This document shows, piece after piece, positions 17,700-33,940 of a stretch of 64,000 bases of DNA (position 1 is its first letter; every line of letters begins with the position of its first letter). The notes under the pieces are model-generated. The model was not told where the DNA came from, searched no databases, and saw only the letters and a list, made by a program, of their open reading frames with translations. Position numbers and translations under genes: made by a program. Source of the DNA: JBBATK01 sp040398805 (GTDB taxonomy: Bacteria > Bacteroidota > Ignavibacteria > Kapaibacteriales > NICIL-2); the NCBI GenBank assembly GCA_040398805.1, contig JBBATK010000006.1, forward strand, positions 1-64,000. Direction: 5' to 3'.

Positions 17700-19827
17700 G
17701 CCGCATGGGACTTTGGGTATGCAGGCTTTCCACGGCGGCCAGGGTGGCGGCCGTGGTGGCAGCGATTTCTGCAAAGCTGATGGGCATCTCCGTGCCGTTC
17801 TTCAGCGCATGCACCGTGGCGGCGATCTCTTCGCTGTGACCTTTACTGCCGTTGAAAGAGTGCTTCGTCTGTTTCTTTCCTTTGCACTCGAGAAGCTCGG
17901 TGAAGTTGTTCATGACGGCGCTGCGCTGTTCGGCGTGCGCCTCGAAGTATTCCTTGGCCAGCGAGCCGTCGCCCTGCGCGGTGTACACCACTGTCCCCAC
18001 CGAACCGTCCGCGAACGAACAGGTGATGACGACATTGTCGTGATTGATGCCCGCGGAATTGTCTGACACCGTGGAGACCGCATGGACACTCACGGGAAGG
18101 GCCCCGCTCAGGTACACCATGCAATCGATGAAATGACACACCTCGCCGATGATGCGTCCGCCCTCGCTCGGCGCCTGTATCCAATGCGTCTTCGGTATGA
18201 AACCTGCGTTCACTCTGTACATCATCGTCAGCGGATCGCGGCGTCCTTCGAAGAACTTCTTCATCCTTCGCAACGGTGCGGAGAATCGTCTATTGAATCC
18301 CACCATCACCCGTCCGCTCGTTTGCGCGCGCACATCATGGATCTCCAGCAGTTCTTCCGTGGTGATGCACAACGGCTTCTCCACGAACACGGCCTTGCCT
18401 GCCTTCAAGCTCTCCACCACATAGCGCGCATGGGAACTGTGCGGCGAGGCGCACACGACGAGGTTCACGTTCGCATTGCGGATGATTTCCATACCGTCGG
18501 TGGTGGCCACCGGTGCCTCGATGCGTTTGGCCACGGAATGAGCGTTGGCCGGTGTGGATGCGGACACCGCTTCGATGCGGGCGCCGTGGGTTTTGAGCGG
18601 GGGGATGAGCATGGATTGCGCGAAGCTTCCGGCACCGATCACGCCCGCAACGGCAGCAGCGGGTTTGGCGGTGTGGGGCGTGGTGCGCACCCGTGAGCTC
18701 GCCTCAGGTCGCTGGTCATACGTGAGCACGATACCGAGCGAGGGACTCGTATCCTTACCCGTGACGAGGTCGTAGGCCTTCTGCGCATCATGCAAGGCGA
18801 AGCGATGCGTGGTCAAGGCATGGACATCGATGCTGCCCTTGGCGATGCATTCCACGAAAGCCTGCATATTCCTGTTCTCCGTCCACCGCACATATCCCGC
18901 AGGATAGTCCATGCCGCCGTCTTCGTAGAGGGGGTCGTAGCGACCGGGACCATAACTGCAGCTGATACGCACGTCGATCTCCTTCTCATAGAAGGGCGAG
19001 CGCTTCAGGTTCATGCCTGTGACGCCGACGATGACCAGCTTGCCTTTCTTGCGGAGCATCTTCATGGACAGGTCCACGGGCGCATCGGAATCCGTGCTTG
19101 CCGTGATGATCACCGCATCCACGCCGATGCCGTGCGTTGCGGCAAGGATGGTGGGCAAGGAATCGGGAGAACTCATGAGCGTGAGGTCGCAGCCCGCTGC
19201 GCGGGCGCGATCGAACTGCGATTCGTTGATATCCAGTCCGATGACCGTACACCCGCTGGCCTTGAGCAGCTGAATGGTGATCTGGCCGAGCAAGCCGATA
19301 CCGATGACGGCCACGGTCTCGCCCAGACGCACATCCGCCTGGCGCACGCCCTGCAGGGCGATGGCACCGACGGTGGTGTAGGCGGCATCGTCGAACGACA
19401 CGGTTTCGGGTAGGCGGACGACGAGGTTCTTCGGCACGCTGAGAATCTCCGCGTGGTGGGCGTACTGCGCTCCTGCGCAGGCCACACGGTCGCCCACGGC
19501 GAACTCATCGCACCGCGATTCGATGACCACCCCGGCGGCGCTGTAACCGAGGGTTTTGTAGGAGTCCAGCTTGGAGAGCACCTTCTGCACGGTGGTCATC
19601 ACACCGTCCTTCTTCATCATCTCGAACACCTGGCGCACCTGGTCGGGCTGCTTGCGCGCGCGATCGATCAACGAACTCTGCGCGGACTGCACGCTCGTCC
19701 GCTCCGTACCTGCGCTGATGAGCGATGCACACGTGCGCACGAGAACACCGCCGGGCTTGCAACCGGGAGCGGGAAGCTCTTCGATGGACAATGCGCCGGA
19801 CTGAAGATGTTGTAGGACCTGGAGCAT
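17683..19827 (-). CDS. Two-domain oxidoreductase: MDR zinc-type dehydrogenase fused to Gfo/Idh/MocA dehydrogenase
   Basis: A 714-residue fusion. Residues 1-370 are a medium-chain dehydrogenase/reductase with a GroES-like part and a Rossmann motif GIGLLGQ at 176-182. Residues about 390-714 are a Gfo/Idh/MocA oxidoreductase with nucleotide motif GVIGAGSF (395-402) and the conserved EKP at 483-485. Such bi-domain enzymes are typical of surface polysaccharide or sialic-acid-like sugar loci and probably perform two linked NAD(P)-dependent sugar oxidations or reductions. No other sugar-nucleotide genes are adjacent. The ATG at 19827 is chosen; the one at 19857 adds a non-conserved stretch. Confidence 0.88.
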   Translation of the reverse strand: MLQVLQHLQSGALSIEELPAPGCKPGGVLVRTCASLISAGTERTSVQSAQSSLIDRARKQPDQVRQVFEMMKKDGVMTTVQKVLSKLDSYKTLGYSAAGVVIESRCDEFAVGDRVACAGAQYAHHAEILSVPKNLVVRLPETVSFDDAAYTTVGAIALQGVRQADVRLGETVAVIGIGLLGQITIQLLKASGCTVIGLDINESQFDRARAAGCDLTLMSSPDSLPTILAATHGIGVDAVIITASTDSDAPVDLSMKMLRKKGKLVIVGVTGMNLKRSPFYEKEIDVRISCSYGPGRYDPLYEDGGMDYPAGYVRWTENRNMQAFVECIAKGSIDVHALTTHRFALHDAQKAYDLVTGKDTSPSLGIVLTYDQRPEASSRVRTTPHTAKPAAAVAGVIGAGSFAQSMLIPPLKTHGARIEAVSASTPANAHSVAKRIEAPVATTDGMEIIRNANVNLVVCASPHSSHARYVVESLKAGKAVFVEKPLCITTEELLEIHDVRAQTSGRVMVGFNRRFSAPLRRMKKFFEGRRDPLTMMYRVNAGFIPKTHWIQAPSEGGRIIGEVCHFIDCMVYLSGALPVSVHAVSTVSDNSAGINHDNVVITCSFADGSVGTVVYTAQGDGSLAKEYFEAHAEQRSAVMNNFTELLECKGKKQTKHSFNGSKGHSEEIAATVHALKNGTEMPISFAEIAATTAATLAAVESLHTQSPMRLIDLG

Positions 19828-19923
19828 GACGGGACAACGATGGTGGAGACGCGGCAAAATACAACACGGGTGTCAAGAAGACGGCAGCGATGGCGAGGGC
19901 GCTGATAGTGAGCACTGATCATC

Positions 19924-19963
19924 CACAAAAAAAGCCGTCCCGACATGACATCGGGACGGCTTT
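19924..19963 (-). terminator. Intrinsic terminator of the rpl-rpo operon
   Basis: A perfect 13-bp stem (19931-19943 with 19951-19963) with a 7-nt loop is followed on the minus strand by a run of seven T residues. It sits just past the rpoC stop codon and closes the large ribosomal/RNA polymerase operon. Confidence 0.9.
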
Positions 19964-19993
19964 GATACTGAGGGTTTGCGGAAGGATCCGCGA

Positions 19994-24283
<4,290 letters not shown>

Positions 24284-24360
24284 AGGTTTTGTCTCCTGAT
24301 TGGGAGTCTATTTTGATTGTCAATTACTGGTTCGGACGGTGGACACGATATGCGCACTAC

Positions 24361-28200
<3,840 letters not shown>

Positions 28201-28289
28201 GACCCAAAACCTTTAATAGATAAGAAATAGTTACTCTTTTTTCTGTTCGAATCGACGTCGTCCGTTCCGGACGCCGCACCCGCCTCTGG

Positions 28290-28350
28290 AAAAACAAAAA
28301 GGACTTTCTCCCTACTTGCTACAAACCCGGCAAGCAGTGAGAAAATCCTT
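28290..28350 (-). terminator. Attenuator-like terminator upstream of rpoB
   Basis: On the minus strand, arms 28339-28350 and 28299-28310 pair over 12 positions with one mismatch. An inner GCTTGC/GCAAG stem continues the helix, and TTTTTGTTTTT follows at once. The form is that of a rho-independent terminator inside the operon, so it probably lets only part of the transcription reach rpoB. Partial termination between rplL and rpoB is established in E. coli; here it is inferred. Confidence 0.65.
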
Positions 28351-28634
28351 CGTATCGACCTACCTTGATACCGACGACCGCCGTGCCCGCCGCTCGGCAT
28401 CACGATCGTCCACCGATCGCCGCCGCAGCAAGGCTCCTTCTTGTGCCCATCCCACGCCCCCCCCCCATCACTCCCCTTCCTTCCGGTCGGGTGCGGCCGG
28501 GAACCCCATGGCGGCACACATGATGACGAACCCCTACGGGTCCGTTTCTCACCACTCTTCAATTATTGCCGGAAGACCGCGATAGAAATCCACCGCGAAA
28601 ATCCCACCGAACCGTCGCTGGCCTCTTTACCGAC

Positions 28635-28666
28635 AACAGCTCACACGATTTCCCGTGTGAGCTGTT
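28635..28666 (-). promoter_or_regulatory. Perfect 13-bp hairpin after rplL
   Basis: Arms 28635-28647 and 28654-28666 pair perfectly with a 6-nt loop. There is no U-tract on the minus-strand 3' side, so it is more likely an RNA processing or stability element, or a pause site, than a terminator. Confidence 0.55.
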
Positions 28667-28712
28667 CCCGAAAACATACGTGTCATGGCTGAATTCGTCA
28701 GCGCGACGCAGA

Positions 28713-29087
28713 TTACTTGAGGGTAACCTTTGCGCCTGCTTCTTCGAGTTTCTTCTTCAGGCCTTCTGCATCTTCCTTGGTAGCGCCTTCCTTGATGATC
28801 TTCGGAGCGCCTTCTACCATGTCCTTCGCTTCCTTCAAGCCAAGGCCGGTGATCTCGCGAACCACCTTGATGACGTTGAGCTTTTGTGCTCCGCCGTCGG
28901 TGAGTTCTACGTCGAATTCGGTCTTCTCTTCAACCGGTGCTGCTGCGGCTGCAGGAGCTGCACCCATCATCATCGGGGCTGCTGCCGTTACGCCGAACTT
29001 GTCTTCCAAAGCCTTCTTGAGTTCGGAAGCTTCGCCAAGCGTGAGGGCGCTGATCTTCTCTACGAGTTCTTCGATATTTGCTGCCAT
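28713..29087 (-). CDS. rplL: 50S ribosomal protein L7/L12
   Basis: A 124-residue acidic stalk protein. An N-terminal dimerisation helix (VEKISALTLGEASELKK), an Ala/Met/Pro-rich hinge (about 35-52) and a C-terminal domain with GLGLKEAKDMVEGAP are all present. It recruits translation GTPases to the ribosome. It lies 58 nt after rplJ in the usual order. Confidence 0.98.
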   Translation of the reverse strand: MAANIEELVEKISALTLGEASELKKALEDKFGVTAAAPMMMGAAPAAAAAPVEEKTEFDVELTDGGAQKLNVIKVVREITGLGLKEAKDMVEGAPKIIKEGATKEDAEGLKKKLEEAGAKVTLK

Positions 29088-29145
29088 TGTCTACTCCTGA
29101 AAAAAATGATGTTAAAAATTACTTCAAAAGAAAATCCACCGAAAA

Positions 29146-29673
29146 TCATGCTGCTTTCTTGCGGCCCACTTCTTCGATGACCGAAGCAAGGTCGCGCATG
29201 ACCGCGTTGATGGAACCGACGATACCGGAAATCGGAGCATCGATGCTACCAAGGATACCGGCAATGATCTCTTCCCGAGTGGGGAAGTCTGCGATGGTCT
29301 TGAGCTGTGTGCCCGGATAGACGACGTTCTCGACAACAGCCACCTTCAAACGCGGCTTTTCGGATTTCGCCGAGAAGTCACGCAGAATCTTGGCCGGTGT
29401 GATCGGATCGGATTCCTTCGCAAAAATGACAGCGGTCTGGCCGAAGAGTTCCTTTGCGGTGATCTCCGGTCCGCCCACTTCCTGCAACGCACGGAGAATG
29501 AACGTGTTCTTTGCAACACGGTACTCGATTCCCTTTGCCTTGAGTTCCTTACGAAGAGCCCAGTCCTGATCCACAGTCATGTGCGCGAAATCCACGAAGT
29601 ACAATGCCGAAGCATTGCGGATCTTCTCGCCCAATTCCGCGACGATCGCTGTTTTCTGCTCTTTTGTTACCAT
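29146..29673 (-). CDS. rplJ: 50S ribosomal protein L10
   Basis: A 175-residue L10 protein that anchors L7/L12 dimers to the ribosome and, in other bacteria, represses its own mRNA. The N-terminus (TKEQKTAIVAELGEKI) and the RVAKNTFILRAL segment are typical. A structured 105-nt leader precedes it (see 29701-29729). Confidence 0.97.
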   Translation of the reverse strand: MVTKEQKTAIVAELGEKIRNASALYFVDFAHMTVDQDWALRKELKAKGIEYRVAKNTFILRALQEVGGPEITAKELFGQTAVIFAKESDPITPAKILRDFSAKSEKPRLKVAVVENVVYPGTQLKTIADFPTREEIIAGILGSIDAPISGIVGSINAVMRDLASVIEEVGRKKAA

Positions 29674-29700
29674 AAATAACCTTATTAGTAATCTGCCTGC

Positions 29701-29729
29701 GCATCAAGGTTGCCCTTGAGAAGCGATGC
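29701..29729 (-). promoter_or_regulatory. Candidate L10 leader hairpin with GCAA tetraloop
   Basis: In the rplA-rplJ spacer the minus-strand RNA can fold CAAGG-GCAA-CCTTG, capped by a GNRA-type tetraloop. This continues after a one-sided 7-nt bulge into a GCAT/ATGC stem. A one-sided bulge is the kind of feature seen in the kink-turn of known L10 autoregulatory leaders. The position 28 nt before rplJ fits; the assignment as an L10-binding element is inference. Confidence 0.4.
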
Positions 29730-29778
29730 ACACACAGGTTTGCGTAATAGCCGAAATGAATTAAAAGACCGACCGAGC

Positions 29779-30486
29779 TTATGCTTCCGACTTCACGCCC
29801 AACGAGGATTCCGAAATCTTGACGCTCGGACCCATCGTGGAGGAAACATAGACGCTCTTGATGTACTTGCCCTTGGCCGTTGCCGGCTTTGCACGGACGA
29901 TGCTCTGGAAGATGGTCTGGAGATTGTCCGCCAACTGACCTTCCCCGAACGAGCACTTGCCGATAGCCGCTTGCACGTTGCCGGCCTTGTCGACGCGATA
30001 CTCGATCTTTCCGCCCTTGACTTCCTTCACCGCTTTCGCGATGTCGAAGGTCACGGTACCGGATTTCGGATTCGGCATCAGACCGCGAGGTCCGAGTACC
30101 CGGCCGAGTTTTCCTAACTCGCCCATCACGTCGGGCGTGGCGATGATGACATCGATATCCGCCCAACCGGCAGCGAGCTTTTCCAGATATTCCGTGAAGC
30201 CTGCGTGGTCGGCACCGGCATCCAACGCCTCTTTGTCCTTCGGCGCTTTGGCCACGACAAGGACGCGCACCGTCTTACCCGTTCCATGCGGAAGGGAAAC
30301 CGTACCACGAACCAATTGATCTGCTTTCCGGGGATCGACGCCAAGTCGGATGGAGATATCGAACGACTCGTCGAATTTTGCTTTTGCCGATTCTTTCACC
30401 GCAGCGATCGCTGAACGGAAATCGTATTCTTTGCGGCTGTCGATTTTCTTCGCCGCGGCGCGATAGCGCTTACCGTGCTTTTCCAT
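29779..30486 (-). CDS. rplA: 50S ribosomal protein L1
   Basis: A 235-residue L1 stalk protein that helps E-site tRNA release and often represses its own operon. Typical segments are GKRYRAAAKKID at the start, LPHGTGKTVRVLV and LGPRGLMPNPKSGTV. The ATG at 30486 is chosen because GGAGG lies 4 nt upstream and it gives the standard N-terminus; an upstream ATG at 30567 lies in a non-conserved stretch. The 188-nt spacer after rplK contains a 7-bp hairpin (about 30572-30590) of unknown role. Confidence 0.97.
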   Translation of the reverse strand: MEKHGKRYRAAAKKIDSRKEYDFRSAIAAVKESAKAKFDESFDISIRLGVDPRKADQLVRGTVSLPHGTGKTVRVLVVAKAPKDKEALDAGADHAGFTEYLEKLAAGWADIDVIIATPDVMGELGKLGRVLGPRGLMPNPKSGTVTFDIAKAVKEVKGGKIEYRVDKAGNVQAAIGKCSFGEGQLADNLQTIFQSIVRAKPATAKGKYIKSVYVSSTMGPSVKISESSLGVKSEA

Positions 30487-30674
30487 TATGCCTCCCAGTG
30501 CTGCAAACGACGTCGATGAGGACCCTCCTCTCTCTGTCTCGCACATTGTACAACATTCAGATTTCACTGTCAGAGCGCCATTGCGCTCTCCGCCGTCGGT
30601 GCCGAGAGAACCTCCACAGCCGCCGCACGTTACGTCGGGTTCTACCTTGTCGAAGACCCGTCCTTTGCCAAGTC

Positions 30675-31100
30675 TTAGCCTTCTACCGTGATACCCATGC
30701 TCCGGGCGGAACCGGCGATCATGGAAACCGCGCTCTCCATGGAGTCGCAGTTCAGGTCGGCCATCTTGATCTTCGCGATTTCCTCAAGCTGAGCACGCTT
30801 CACCGTGCCGACCTTGTTGCGGTTCGGCTGACCGGATCCCTTGTCGATGCCAAGGGCCTTTGCCAGAAGAACGGCGGCCGGGGGCGACTTCACGACGAAG
30901 GTGAACGTCTTATCAGAGAAGAACGTGATCTGCGCAGGAACGATCATGCCTTGTTGCTTGGCCGTACGCGCGTTGAATTGCTTGACGAATTCCGAGCCGT
31001 TCAGACCGCGCTGACCGAATGCAGGACCTACCGGGGGAGCCATTGTGGCTTCGCCGGCCTTGAGCTGCAGCTTGAACGAACCCATTATTTTCTTTGCCAT
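30675..31100 (-). CDS. rplK: 50S ribosomal protein L11
   Basis: A 141-residue L11 protein of the GTPase-associated centre. The Pro-rich GEATMAPPVGPAFGQRGLN segment and the C-terminal RNA-binding KGSGQPNRNKVG region are recognisable. It follows nusG by 47 nt and precedes rplA, the standard order. Confidence 0.98.
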   Translation of the reverse strand: MAKKIMGSFKLQLKAGEATMAPPVGPAFGQRGLNGSEFVKQFNARTAKQQGMIVPAQITFFSDKTFTFVVKSPPAAVLLAKALGIDKGSGQPNRNKVGTVKRAQLEEIAKIKMADLNCDSMESAVSMIAGSARSMGITVEG

Positions 31101-31147
31101 GACAAACTCGCTTTAAAACGTAAAGAATACTCTGTTTTCGGGGAGCG

Positions 31148-31714
31148 CTATTGCGGACGCTCGATCTCCACCTGGTCGAAATCCAATTCCACCGGCGTGC
31201 GGCGACCAAGGATACCGACTTCTACCTTCAGCTTCTGCTTCTCGTTATTCACTTCCTTCACCTGACCGGTAAAATTCGAGAACGGACCTTCGATGACCTT
31301 GATGGGATCGCCCACCTGGAAGGTATGCTCGATGGTCGCAACATCCTTGCGTTCTTCCACGCGACCCAGGATGTGCGCCACTTCTTCCGCTCGCAACGGC
31401 TGCGGCTCGGATTGTGCGTTCGCTCCAAGGAAGCCCACGACACCGTTGAGGCTGCCGATGACATCCTTGACACGCTTGTCGAGAACCACCTCAAGGATGA
31501 TGTATCCCGGCAGGAAGTTCTTGATGCGCTGACGACGCTTTCCGTTACGGACTTCGAACACGGTCTCTTGCGGGATCGTGATGTTCAGGATCTTATCCTG
31601 CAGATACGGCATACGCTTCATCTCGTACTCAAGCGCAGCCTTCACCTTGGACTCGTGTCCGGTGAACGTGCGCAGTACGTACCACTTGGGTGTATGTGCC
31701 GTTACTTGACTCAT
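31148..31714 (-). CDS. nusG: Transcription termination/antitermination factor NusG
   Basis: A 188-residue NusG. The NGN domain begins with KWYVLRTFTGHE and contains FLPGYIILE; the C-terminal KOW domain contains FQVGDPIKVIEGPFSNFTGQV. NusG binds RNA polymerase and affects pausing, Rho action and coupling to ribosomes. The ATG at 31714 lies two bases after the secE stop; the longer frame to 31798 would run through secE. Confidence 0.97.
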   Translation of the reverse strand: MSQVTAHTPKWYVLRTFTGHESKVKAALEYEMKRMPYLQDKILNITIPQETVFEVRNGKRRQRIKNFLPGYIILEVVLDKRVKDVIGSLNGVVGFLGANAQSEPQPLRAEEVAHILGRVEERKDVATIEHTFQVGDPIKVIEGPFSNFTGQVKEVNNEKQKLKVEVGILGRRTPVELDFDQVEIERPQ

Positions 31715-31716
31715 GT

Positions 31717-31911
31717 TCACAATGAATTGTAGATAGACGACATAAGAAACGTCATCGCAAGATCGACCAGCCACACGAAGGTGGAAATCAGGACGCAAGT
31801 GATGGCAACCACCGAGGTCGACTCACGAAGTTGCTCGCGCGTCGGCCACGAAACTTTCTTCATCTCTTTCGAGACATCATTGGAGAACGATTTGATCGCT
31901 TGAATCGCCAT
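31717..31911 (-). CDS. secE: Preprotein translocase subunit SecE
   Basis: A 64-residue SecE of the short, single-membrane-helix form. The cytoplasmic KKVSWPTREQL motif (about 18-28) precedes one transmembrane helix (about 34-57). SecE clamps SecY in the inner membrane translocon. A short direct-repeat array lies just upstream, between it and tRNA-Trp. Confidence 0.97.
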   Translation of the reverse strand: MAIQAIKSFSNDVSKEMKKVSWPTREQLRESTSVVAITCVLISTFVWLVDLAMTFLMSSIYNSL

Positions 31912-31925
31912 GGGAACCTCTGATG

Positions 31926-31954
31926 GTCAATAACCTGTCAACAACCTGTCAATA
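31926..31954. repeat. 11-bp tandem repeat between tRNA-Trp and secE
   Basis: Two full copies (GTCAAYAACCT at 31926-31936 and 31937-31947) and a 7-base partial copy (31948-31954). On the coding strand of secE each carries TTGAC, so they may be stacked -35-like elements, an operator, or a slippage product. Confidence 0.6.
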
Positions 31955-31985
31955 GTACTTTCTACCTCTAACCAACTAATCTGAG

Positions 31986-32058
31986 CAGGGGCGGCAGGAA
32001 TCGAACCCGCAACCAACGGTTTTGGAGACCGCTACTCTACCAATTGAGCTACACCCCT
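31986..32058 (-). tRNA. tRNA-Trp (CCA)
   Basis: A 73-nt cloverleaf: acceptor AGGGGTG/CGCCCCT, D-arm GCTCAATTGGTAGAG, anticodon loop CTCCAAA giving CCA, and T-arm GGTTCGAATCC. The CCA end is not encoded. It is first upstream of secE, as in many bacteria. Confidence 0.97.
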
Positions 32059-32065
32059 AATCTCG

Positions 32066-32138
<73 letters not shown>

Positions 32139-32300
32139 ACTCTCGATTGATCGGGAGACGGGAACGCCCGTCATCCGTGCTTGGAAAACCGATGCCCTAC
32201 GACAGAGCCGAACCGTCCACGACTTCCCTCCGCCTACCAAGCCGGAAGAGCCCGTCGGACGGGCGTCTTTGCAACGCACATTATGAACTGCAAAGAACAG

Positions 32301-32373
32301 AGCGGGAGACGAGACTCGAACTCGCGACCAACAGCTTGGAAGGCTGTGACTCTACCAACTGAGTTACTCCCGC
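32301..32373 (-). tRNA. tRNA-Gly (TCC)
   Basis: A 73-nt cloverleaf: acceptor GCGGGAG/CTCCCGC, anticodon loop CTTCCAA giving TCC, T-loop GTTCGAGTC. A 162-nt spacer with GC-rich inverted segments (GCCCGT/ACGGGC, 32250-32264) separates it from tRNA-Thr. Confidence 0.97.
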
Positions 32374-32427
32374 AAAACGTCACGTTTGCTCGAATAAACC
32401 AAGAGTTTCTGAGCATCAAATAACGAG

Positions 32428-32509
32428 TGGGCAGGGACGGATTCGAACCGCCGAAGTCGAAGACAGCAGATTTACAGTCTGCCCCTGTTGGCCACTTAGG
32501 TACCTGCCC
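32428..32509 (-). tRNA. tRNA-Tyr (GTA)
   Basis: An 82-nt class II tRNA with a long variable arm: acceptor GGGCAGG/CCTGCCC, anticodon loop CTGTAAA giving GTA, T-loop GGTTCGAATCC. It is the first gene of the tRNA-secE-nusG-rpl-rpo unit. Confidence 0.97.
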
Positions 32510-32523
32510 GGCATCGTAGCCCG

Positions 32524-32553
32524 CTAAAATAGGGTTCCAGAGGTTATCCACAA
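32524..32553 (-). promoter_or_regulatory. Candidate promoter of the tRNA/secE/rpl-rpo unit
   Basis: On the minus strand TTGTGG (32548-32553) and TATTTTAG (32524-32531) are 16 bp apart, and the second element lies 14 nt before the tRNA-Tyr 5' end. The arrangement fits a -33/-7 promoter for the tRNA cluster. The -7 part is one base off TAnnTTTG. Confidence 0.45.
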
Positions 32554-32587
32554 GGGGAAATTTCTGAGGGGTGTTTTTTCGATCTCG

Positions 32588-33715
32588 TCAGGCGCGCGCC
32601 ATGAGATTCACGAAATCCCGGAACAGATAGTCCGAATCGTGGGGTCCGGGAGCCGCCTCCGGGTGGTATTGCACGCAGAAAACCGGGTCGGTAGCATGCC
32701 GGAAACCGCTCAGGGTGTTGTCGTTCAGATTGATATGCGTTGGCTTGATTGCCTCCGGTAGCGTCTCGATATCCACGGCAAAACCGTGATTTTGCGATGA
32801 AATCTCGATTTTTCCCGTTTCCAGATTCTTCACCGGATGATTCGCACCCCGGTGCCCGAACCGCAGTTTGTACGTGGAAGCGCCATAGGCCAGTCCCAGG
32901 ATCTGGTGACCCAAGCAGATGCCGAAGACGGGCTTTCCCGACACGATGAGCTTCTTTGCCGTGGCGATACCATACGATACCGCGGCGGGATCACCCGGTC
33001 CGTTCGACAGGAAAATCCCGTCCGGATCACCCGCAAGGAGCTCCTCTGCGGATGTCGTCGCCGGGTACACCGTCACGTCGCACCCGTAATGGTACAGTCT
33101 GCGAAGGATATTGTTCTTCATACCGAAATCCAGCGCTGCCACCTTGAAACGGTGCGCCACGTGGACGGGCTCCGAGAGCATGTCGCCGTCGGTACGGGTA
33201 GGACGGAACACATACGCACTGTCCGTCGTCACCCGCGGACACAAGTCGAGACCGTTCATCGACGGTATCTCGCGCACCCTGGCGACCAGATGGTCATCGG
33301 ACTCCGAACTCGTCGTGACCATGCACCGCATCGCCCCTTCGGTTCGCAACACCCGCACCAGCGCCCTTGTATCGATACCTTCGATACCGATCTTCCGCGC
33401 CTCTTGCAGATACTCGCCCAAGGATCCCGTCGCCCGCCAATTGGAGTAGTGCTTGCTGTATTCGTGGACCACGATGGCTTCGGCCTGGATGGCTCCGGAC
33501 TCCACGTCGGCGTCGTTGACGCCGTAGTTGCCGATATGAGGATAGGTGAAGGTGACGATCTGACCACAGTAACTGGGGTCCGTCATGATTTCCTGATACC
33601 CGCTCATCGCCGTGTTGAAAACGATCTCCCCCCGCGCCTCCGCCGTCGTGTCGCCGAACGCAGTTCCGTGATACACCGTTCCGTTTTCCAGGACTAATCG
33701 CGCCGGTATGTTCAT
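32588..33715 (-). CDS. carA: Carbamoyl phosphate synthase small subunit
   Basis: A 375-residue glutaminase subunit that supplies ammonia to CarB for carbamoyl phosphate (arginine and pyrimidine synthesis). The N-terminal small-subunit domain begins RLVLENGTVYHG. The class I glutamine amidotransferase domain shows the nucleophile Cys (about 266) in FGICLGHQ and the His/Glu in QYHPEAAPGP. The ATG at 33715 gives the family N-terminus and lies 42 nt after a TATCTTTG element; in-frame ATGs at 33745 and 33760 are respectively too close to and inside it. carB is not in the window. Confidence 0.95.
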   Translation of the reverse strand: MNIPARLVLENGTVYHGTAFGDTTAEARGEIVFNTAMSGYQEIMTDPSYCGQIVTFTYPHIGNYGVNDADVESGAIQAEAIVVHEYSKHYSNWRATGSLGEYLQEARKIGIEGIDTRALVRVLRTEGAMRCMVTTSSESDDHLVARVREIPSMNGLDLCPRVTTDSAYVFRPTRTDGDMLSEPVHVAHRFKVAALDFGMKNNILRRLYHYGCDVTVYPATTSAEELLAGDPDGIFLSNGPGDPAAVSYGIATAKKLIVSGKPVFGICLGHQILGLAYGASTYKLRFGHRGANHPVKNLETGKIEISSQNHGFAVDIETLPEAIKPTHINLNDNTLSGFRHATDPVFCVQYHPEAAPGPHDSDYLFRDFVNLMARA

Positions 33716-33757
33716 GGCCGAGAGTGGTAGAGTGGATGCAGACATCGTAAGCGGTCG

Positions 33758-33765
33758 CAAAGATA
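33758..33765 (-). promoter_or_regulatory. Bacteroidota-type -7 promoter element of carA
   Basis: Minus-strand TATCTTTG, an exact TAnnTTTG match, 42 nt before the chosen carA start. Confidence 0.6.
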
Positions 33766-33940
33766 CTGCAGTTCATGGGATGCCCGCCGCGAAAGATGCA
33801 GTGCGGTGCGTGGAGGTGCCATGGGGATGTCGCGCCAAGCGCCGCGCACATGAAATGCCTGGCGTGTTCGTCCATTCCCGCGTGAGCGTCGCCTGTGCCC
33901 TTCGGCAGTCCGACCGACCATCACCAATTCCCCGGACGTT

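Larger units (their letters stand above)
28201..28712 (-). other. rplL-rpoB spacer with hairpins and a G10 tract
   Basis: This 512-base spacer contains, in transcript order, a perfect hairpin 46 nt after rplL (28635-28666), a run of ten G on the transcribed strand (28457-28466), and an imperfect hairpin followed by a U-rich tract (28290-28350), about 90 nt before rpoB. No protein-coding gene is evident. A secondary promoter for rpoBC could lie in it, but I do not see a clear TAnnTTTG element. Confidence 0.7.

Noticed and set aside
32160..32270. GC-rich inverted segments between tRNA-Thr and tRNA-Gly
   Set aside because: Short stems without a T-run or known motif; they may be processing structures but nothing specific can be claimed.
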